Part shown: in pieces, positions 25,148 to 30,474 of the stretch
Numbering within the stretch: the first letter of the stretch is position 1
Layout of the letters: every line of letters starts with the position of its first letter
Assembly (NCBI GenBank): GCA_964540755.1
Contig: CAZIOB010000074.1
Span: forward strand, 1-30,474
Length of the DNA stretch: 30,474 nt
Direction of reading: 5' to 3'
Origin: JAAYJR01 sp964540755
GTDB lineage: Bacteria > Bacteroidota > Bacteroidia > Bacteroidales > Prolixibacteraceae
Notes under the pieces: generated by a model
What the model was told of the DNA's origin: nothing
The model's database searches: none
Seen by the model: the letters and a program-made list of their open reading frames with translations, nothing else
Position numbers and translations under genes: made by a program

Positions 25148-25525
25148 TCAGGAACCAAGAATATGTTTAAGGTCTGCTATCTGGGTATTCCAAAGATCTT
25201 CCGTCTCTTCCTTTTCATCCTCATCCACGAAATCATGAACTATAAGCGATACATCGCCCGTCAGTTCATCCTGGGAAATTTTGAACTCGAAATATGAATC
25301 CCCTTCATCAAGCCAGTTAAAGCGTACAATCTTATTTTCCCTTCGGAGAGACATTTCCGCTGTTTGACTGGATCCTTCCCACGAAAAAGTAAAATGTTTG
25401 CCCTGAACCCTGACATCATCGGCAAACCATTCGGCAAGTCCTGATGCCGTGCTCAACCTGTTAAACAAAACCTTGGGGGAACAATTGATAATATATTCCA
25501 GTTGTATTTTTACTTTGTTTGCCAT
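25148..25525 (-). CDS. START-like/SRPBCC-fold protein
   Basis: A 125-residue soluble protein of the helix-grip SRPBCC (AHSA1/START-like) fold: an N-terminal strand KIQLEYIINCSPKVLFNRLS, the WFADDV segment, strands HFTFSWEGSSQTAEMSL and KIVRFNWLDEGDSYFEF, and a long C-terminal helix. The fold makes a hydrophobic pocket for a small ligand or partner, but the ligand is unknown here. Small START-like proteins of this kind are widespread in Bacteroidota. It is alone, with a 719-base spacer downstream and a 345-base spacer upstream. Confidence 0.75.
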   Translation of the reverse strand: MANKVKIQLEYIINCSPKVLFNRLSTASGLAEWFADDVRVQGKHFTFSWEGSSQTAEMSLRRENKIVRFNWLDEGDSYFEFKISQDELTGDVSLIVHDFVDEDEKEETEDLWNTQIADLKHILGS

Positions 25526-25870
25526 GTTAAGACGTTTTTTGGCAATATAGCTATTCTGACTATAAGAAGCAACAGGAATTTGATACAGAAAAGAATTTTT
25601 ATAAATAATTTATATGCTACATTTTTAAAAAAATATCTTATAAATTATATTTCAATCATTTATGGATACTTTAAAATTGATTTTTTCTTACTGCAATAAA
25701 AATTTATTTTCACAATTAAAAAATTAACTCAACAAAATATGGGCTCTTGCGATTTTTTCATAAAGTTAAGACATAGGCATTGTTACGAAATAACCTGAAC
25801 ATTTAGGCTTGTTCTTTTTGCTTTTTACTGCATTGAAATTTTTCGCCATATCATTGAGCAGCCGCTTATA
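25526..25870. other. 345-base intergenic region between the START-like gene and gatB-aspS
   Basis: AT-rich. On the minus strand a 27-residue open frame (25849-25766; MAKNFNAVKSKK at its head, rich in Lys and Asn) starts 21 bases after the gatB-aspS stop; it has no Shine-Dalgarno, no recognised relatives and may be chance. No terminator or promoter was clear to me. Confidence 0.4.
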
Positions 25871-28800
25871 CTAGCGTGGAAACGGAGGTTCTCCCTGAAT
25901 ACTTTCGACGATCGCTTCAATCTTTTCAAGACGGGAATTAAGCAGGTAATTCGCTTCCGAGATCTTTTTATCGTTCAAAGCAGACGGACTCCCAAACATC
26001 AAATCCTCTCCGGCACCTGTTTTGGGAAATGCAATCACTTCACGGATTGACGATTTCTTTTCAAGTATCATGATCAGTCTGTCGATACCCCAGGCAATAC
26101 CCCCGTGCGGAGGAGCCCCGTACTGAAAAGCATCAAGCATATGTCCCACACTTTTTCTCATGGCTTCGCGATTATACCCCATATTCCTGTATGTAGCCTC
26201 AAGAATTTCAGTTTTATGGGCGCGAACTGAACCGCCGCCGATCTCATACCCGTTTAAAACAAGATCATATTGCTGTGAAAGGATACTACCTATATTCCTT
26301 CCTTCAAGATGATCATGGATATATTCTTTCTTTGGCATTGAAAAAGGGTTATGGGAGAATGTCCATCCGCCATCATCAGTACTTTCAAAAAGAGGAAAAT
26401 CAATTATCCATGCCGGGTGAAGCTCATTTGCCCTGATCAGGCCAAGCATTCTGCCCAATTCCTGCCGCACCTGGTCAAGTGCCCTGTTAGCAGTTTTATG
26501 ATCAGCCGCCGAGAAAAATACAATATCTCCCGGAACAGCATTGACCTTCCGGATGATCTTAGCGGCAATATCCTCTCCCAGGTATTTAATTATAGGCGAC
26601 TGTAGATCATTTTCATTTACAATTATATATGCTAGTCCGCCCAGTCCGTTTTTCTGTGCTATCGAAGTCAGATACTCGATTTGCCCCTTTGATAGCCGTT
26701 TTTCCGATAAATCGCCCCCCACCTTTATACATTTCACTATGCCGCCCTCATCAATGGATCTTGTGAACACCTGGAAAGATGTTTCCTTAACAATACCGGT
26801 TATATCTTCCATCTCAAGACCAAAACGCAGGTCGGGCCGGTCGGTGCCATACTTTTCCATTGCCTCTGAATACTTCAGGATCCTGAATGGAAAAAGCTTC
26901 CATTTTTTACTGTAGATCTTTTTGACAATCTCATTAAACAGGTAAGAGTTGACATCAATAATATCCTTCATTCCCACATACGCCATTTCAATATCCAGCT
27001 GTGTAAATTCCGGCTGTCTGTCACCCCTCGAATCCTCATCCCTGAAGCAGCGGGCAATCTGAAAATATTTATCAAATCCCCCGACCATCAACATTTGTTT
27101 AAACTGTTGCGGCGCCTGGGGCAATGTGTAAAATTTCCCGGGGAATTTCCGGCTCGGGACTATAAATTCCCTTGCTCCCTCGTCTGTGCCGGAGCTCAGG
27201 ATTGGCGTTTCAATCTCAATGAAATCCTTCCGGTCAAGGATATCCCTGATTAACTTAATGACTTTATGACGGTTTACAATAGTTTTTCTTACAGATGCAT
27301 TTCGTAAATCCAGGTATTTATATTTGAATCGAATACTCTCTGAGGACTTTGAAGCTCTTCTGATCTCAAAAGGCAAAGGGTTTGCCGGATTTAATATTTC
27401 CAGCTCCTTTGTATCCAGCTCAATTGTGCCTGTCCGCAGACCCGGATTATAATCATCCTCACTCCGATAAATAATCTGACCTGTTACCATGATTACCGAT
27501 TCATCACTTATTTTGGCCAGGTTATCCAGATCAAAAAAGTTCTCCCTGTTTAACCTCACCTGGAAAATCTCATAACATGGATCCCTCAGATCAATAAAAA
27601 CAAGCTCTCCATGGTCACGTACACTTGAAACCCAGCCTGCGAGGGTTACTGTTTCCGATAAATTATCTGTCGAAAGCTCAGATATATAATGTGTTCTGTA
27701 CTTGTCCCTTACAACAATTCTTTCAGCCTTGGGAAGTCCTGCAGTATCTGCCCGTGTTCCACGGATAATTGTTTTACTTCCGGCTTCACCGGCAGCGATA
27801 ATATTTACATTAAAACCATTAACAGATAATTTCCTGATGATCTTATCGCGGATGATCTTCCCGGAAGCCCCGTTCCCTATGCCAGACAAAACCTTGCCGA
27901 CCAGTATGCCGGCCTTGTTTTTATTTCCGGCTTTAATATCACTTGCTATTTCAGGGTATTCTTTAATCACTTTTTCTATATAAGATTCAATCTTTTCCTC
28001 ACTTACAGAATTCTCTTCCAGCCAGACCCTGTAATCGAAATATTTATCGTCCAGGAGCTGCCGGACTGCATTCTGAAAAAGTGATAACGGTATCTTATCT
28101 TCTTTAAGGAATAAGAAAATTTCAGAGAAACCACTTATATTAGCTATTTTCTCATACTCTTCCGGTTTCAGATTGTTTGTCAGTGTTTTGGCAACAAACT
28201 GCGGGTCACCGACTGTTTCATTAATGTTCAAAAAGACTTTTGACCTTAAAGGATCAGAAGTGAAGAACTTAGCATCACGGGGAAGTACGCCGCCTTCAAT
28301 TAATATTGTTTCCACAGAGAAAGGCAGCAGGCTTCTTTCCACAACTATTTCCTCTATTGCGGCTTTAATATTGATCATTGGAATATCCGGCTCCTGTGCA
28401 AACCTGTAATCCGCTGCAAACTCTTTCCTCCGCATAGTCCTTGTCTCCTTAAGGTCGGCATCAAACAAAACTGTTGTCTGGTCAGGCCTCGGACTTCCAT
28501 GTTCAATATAATAATCCAGTTGCTTTGTAACCTCCTCAACAATAGCCTCCATCGTGAACCTGAATGAGTTAAGGTTTTTAATTTCAGCACGAGGATTCAA
28601 TTCGTTTGTCCTTTTTTTCCTGAGAGAAACACTGACATCCGACTTGAACTCACCTTTTTCCGGGTTTGCTTCCGATATCCCGAGATTCTGAACTATACGC
28701 TGAAGATACTGTGCATAGACTGAAGCATCTTCTATCCCATGGATACAGGGTTTGGTTACAACCTCGATCAAAGGCACACCCGCTTTATTGAAATCGACCA

Positions 28801-29254
28801 GCGTAATATTCCGCTCATGCACCAGTTTTGCAGCATCCTCCTCAATATGTACCTGCTCAAGCTCAACGGAAAAAGATGTTCCGTCATTCCTGTAGCACTC
28901 AACTCTGCCGTCGGTTATGACAGGCTTATGAAACTGTGTAATCTGAAAATTCTTAGGCAGGTCAGGATACTCATAATGCTTCCTGTCCCAGTGTATGATC
29001 TCATTCTTCATACTGGAATTAACCGCCTTCCCGAAATAGATCGCCTTACGGACAGCCTCCTTGTTAATAGCTGGCAGGACACCCATCTGGCCCGTGCAAA
29101 CAGGACATATATTACTGTTCGGAAATTCGCTCTCTTCATTTGCACATGAACAAAATAATTTTGTCATGGTGTTCAGCCTGATGTGCGTCTCCAGGCCAAT
29201 CACAATTTCGAACCCAAGTTTATCTAATTTATCTGCTATTATATTCAATTCCAT
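25871..29254 (-). CDS. gatB-aspS: fused Asp-tRNA(Asn) amidotransferase subunit B and aspartyl-tRNA synthetase
   Basis: One frame of 1127 residues. Residues 1 to about 478 are GatB: zinc cysteines FCSC (35-38) and CPVC (50-53), then DRKHYEYPDLPKNFQITQFH, HIEEDAAKLVH, and the C-terminal YqeY-like tail up to DKIIRKLS. After a 35-residue linker comes a complete class IIb AspRS (about 516-1127): the OB-fold anticodon domain with GWVSSVRDHG, motif 2 FRDEDSRGDRQPEF from 737, the bacterial insert domain, NGYEIGGGS and motif 3 GGIAWGIDR (1051-1059). Such an enzyme could put Asp on tRNA(Asn) and amidate it in one complex. His548 and the absence of Lys near 600 fit the non-discriminating type. ATG 29254 overlaps the gatA stop as TGATG; GTG 29257 is an alternative start. 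Confidence 0.93.
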   Translation of the reverse strand: MELNIIADKLDKLGFEIVIGLETHIRLNTMTKLFCSCANEESEFPNSNICPVCTGQMGVLPAINKEAVRKAIYFGKAVNSSMKNEIIHWDRKHYEYPDLPKNFQITQFHKPVITDGRVECYRNDGTSFSVELEQVHIEEDAAKLVHERNITLVDFNKAGVPLIEVVTKPCIHGIEDASVYAQYLQRIVQNLGISEANPEKGEFKSDVSVSLRKKRTNELNPRAEIKNLNSFRFTMEAIVEEVTKQLDYYIEHGSPRPDQTTVLFDADLKETRTMRRKEFAADYRFAQEPDIPMINIKAAIEEIVVERSLLPFSVETILIEGGVLPRDAKFFTSDPLRSKVFLNINETVGDPQFVAKTLTNNLKPEEYEKIANISGFSEIFLFLKEDKIPLSLFQNAVRQLLDDKYFDYRVWLEENSVSEEKIESYIEKVIKEYPEIASDIKAGNKNKAGILVGKVLSGIGNGASGKIIRDKIIRKLSVNGFNVNIIAAGEAGSKTIIRGTRADTAGLPKAERIVVRDKYRTHYISELSTDNLSETVTLAGWVSSVRDHGELVFIDLRDPCYEIFQVRLNRENFFDLDNLAKISDESVIMVTGQIIYRSEDDYNPGLRTGTIELDTKELEILNPANPLPFEIRRASKSSESIRFKYKYLDLRNASVRKTIVNRHKVIKLIRDILDRKDFIEIETPILSSGTDEGAREFIVPSRKFPGKFYTLPQAPQQFKQMLMVGGFDKYFQIARCFRDEDSRGDRQPEFTQLDIEMAYVGMKDIIDVNSYLFNEIVKKIYSKKWKLFPFRILKYSEAMEKYGTDRPDLRFGLEMEDITGIVKETSFQVFTRSIDEGGIVKCIKVGGDLSEKRLSKGQIEYLTSIAQKNGLGGLAYIIVNENDLQSPIIKYLGEDIAAKIIRKVNAVPGDIVFFSAADHKTANRALDQVRQELGRMLGLIRANELHPAWIIDFPLFESTDDGGWTFSHNPFSMPKKEYIHDHLEGRNIGSILSQQYDLVLNGYEIGGGSVRAHKTEILEATYRNMGYNREAMRKSVGHMLDAFQYGAPPHGGIAWGIDRLIMILEKKSSIREVIAFPKTGAGEDLMFGSPSALNDKKISEANYLLNSRLEKIEAIVESIQGEPPFPR

Positions 29255-30474
29255 CACACAATCTCCGTTAAGAATTTTGCAAACTTTAAGATTAACCCCT
29301 CCTGATTTTTCGAAGCCGTAATTTGAATGCCTGTCCGGGTACCGACCGGTGCAGATAAGGTCGGTAATCCGCCAAGACTGAATCCCACTGTATAGACATC
29401 CGACAGATACATCTCAAGAGGATTTTGCAGACTGCTTCCAATCTTCGGAGGAGCGCCAGGAGACACCGGGGAAAGAATTAAATCCGTCTCCTGGAAATCC
29501 CTCTCGAAACTACCGGTGATCCTGTCTCTCAGATTTCTTGCCTTAAGATAAATCTCCTCCGAATGGCCATAAGACAATACCTGGTTGCCACCGACAATTC
29601 TTCTCTTAGTCTCTTCTGTAAAGTTGACAGACCTGGTTGTGGCATAACCCTCCTTCAGAGTTTCAGCTGTAATTCTCTCCCCATAATTCATCCCGTCCAA
29701 TCGTGCCAGGTTAGAGGCAGTTTCCGCCATGGCAAGGATATAGTATGTTGACACAAGAATATCAGTATCGAAGAAATCCAGTTTTTTAACCTCGATATTA
29801 TTTTGTTTCAGTCTGTCAATAAGAGCCAGGAAATCTTCCTTGATCGCCGGATCAAGACTGTCATTTTCAATAAAATTTTTATAGTACCCGACTTTAAAAT
29901 TATTAACAGGGAATTTTTCAAGAAAAATATCCACCGGTATATCAGAGGATTCAATTGTAGTCTGATCATGATAATCCTTTCCGCTCATTATATTCAATAA
30001 GATCCGGATATCCTCCAGGCTTTTCGATAACGGCCCGACACAATCCGTTGAAGAAGCATAAGCCATCAGTCCGTACCTTGAGATCCTCCCATATGTCGGT
30101 TTTAATCCGTAAACCCCGTTATATCCTGCCGGCTGTCTTATAGACCCGCCAGTATCACCTCCAATTGAAAAAACCGTATAACCTTTAGCCACATTAACAG
30201 CGCTTCCCCCGCTTGATCCGCCTGAAACCCGTTCATCATCCCATACATTTTTCACCGGACCGAAAACAGTGTTTTCATTGCTGCTGCCATGGCCGAAGCT
30301 GTCGCAATTCTCTTTTACAACAGGAATCGCTCCCTCATCAATCAACTTTTGAATAGCAGTTGCAGTATAAGGAGAAATATAATTTTTCAGGAAATCAGAG
30401 CTTGCAGAAGCATGGCATCCCTGAAGCAAGAACAGGTCTTTCAGTCCGAAGGGAATACCCTCCAGAATACCGAT
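29254..30474 (-). CDS. gatA: aspartyl/glutamyl-tRNA amidotransferase subunit A, 5' end cut off
   Basis: GatA is the amidase subunit that frees ammonia from glutamine for GatB. The visible 406 residues run from the window edge to the stop; about 70 N-terminal residues are missing against the usual length of about 480. The Ser-cisSer-Lys triad is present: Lys12 of the visible part in GIPFGLKD, the cis-Ser in GGSSGGSA and the nucleophile in DTGGSIRQPA. The NCDSFGHGSSNENTVFGPV and GLKPTYGRISRYGLMAYASS segments are typical. The true start lies off the window to the right; the frame is open to the last base, so an internal TTG near 30429 is not the start. The stop overlaps the gatB-aspS start (TGATG), giving translational coupling. 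gatC is not in the window. Confidence 0.95.
   Translation of the reverse strand: MGILEGIPFGLKDLFLLQGCHASASSDFLKNYISPYTATAIQKLIDEGAIPVVKENCDSFGHGSSNENTVFGPVKNVWDDERVSGGSSGGSAVNVAKGYTVFSIGGDTGGSIRQPAGYNGVYGLKPTYGRISRYGLMAYASSTDCVGPLSKSLEDIRILLNIMSGKDYHDQTTIESSDIPVDIFLEKFPVNNFKVGYYKNFIENDSLDPAIKEDFLALIDRLKQNNIEVKKLDFFDTDILVSTYYILAMAETASNLARLDGMNYGERITAETLKEGYATTRSVNFTEETKRRIVGGNQVLSYGHSEEIYLKARNLRDRITGSFERDFQETDLILSPVSPGAPPKIGSSLQNPLEMYLSDVYTVGFSLGGLPTLSAPVGTRTGIQITASKNQEGLILKFAKFLTEIV

Noticed and set aside
25766..25849. 27-residue frame after gatB-aspS as a gene
   Set aside because: Too short, no ribosome-binding site and no recognisable relative; noted only in the description of the spacer.

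Overview
This 30.5 kb window is an AT-rich chromosomal stretch of a Bacteroidota bacterium, most likely Bacteroidales-like; the exact taxon cannot be read from the window. The signs are Bacteroidota-type promoters (TTTG-N19-TAnnTTTG) before rpsA and before a sigma factor gene, weak or absent Shine-Dalgarno sequences, a long NusB, a long S1 protein, a DUF3822 gene beside rsmD, and a START-like protein near an LptF/G permease. Nearly all of it is housekeeping sequence. There is no prophage, IS element, CRISPR array, rRNA or recognisable tRNA.

Layout from left to right: rfbA (minus); rpsA, a STAS-domain gene with a strong terminator, and rnz (plus); a RecD-like helicase (minus); a membrane-anchored protein of unknown function, DUF3822 and rsmD (plus); dnaX, a possible small ORF and a photolyase (minus); threonine aldolase and rhomboid (plus); nusB and yajC (plus); ychF (minus); an ECF sigma, putative anti-sigma and Spy-like periplasmic protein cluster (plus); a DUF4870-like membrane protein (minus); an overlapping minus-strand run lptF/G, GT4, GT2, then ribBA; a 719-base gap; a START-like protein (minus); and gatA followed by a gatB-aspS fusion (minus, gatA cut by the window edge).

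Four things stand out. (1) A 64-65 base element occurs four times, at 1-65, 7007-7071, 18282-18345 and 24725-24789, with about 57-59 of 65 positions shared in the comparisons made. Each copy ends exactly in ATGAAA; two supply the start of an unrelated exported or membrane gene, one starts a gene outside the window, and one is an orphan. I do not recognise it. (2) gatB is fused in frame to aspS, giving a 1127-residue protein that would join the charging and amidating enzymes of indirect Asn-tRNA synthesis; its AspRS half has the His typical of the non-discriminating type. (3) dnaX is split by an 11-A run: the zero frame stops at once (a 367-residue gamma-like product), and a -1 shift restores a 567-residue tau-like product. 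(4) A 71-codon open frame without a standard start at its head lies between the photolyase stop and the dnaX start.

Functionally the window covers translation (S1, GatA, GatB-AspRS, RsmD, YchF), transcription (NusB, ECF sigma), DNA replication and repair (DnaX, helicase, photolyase), tRNA processing (RNase Z), the cell envelope (RfbA, LptF/G, two glycosyltransferases, YajC), riboflavin synthesis and amino acid metabolism.
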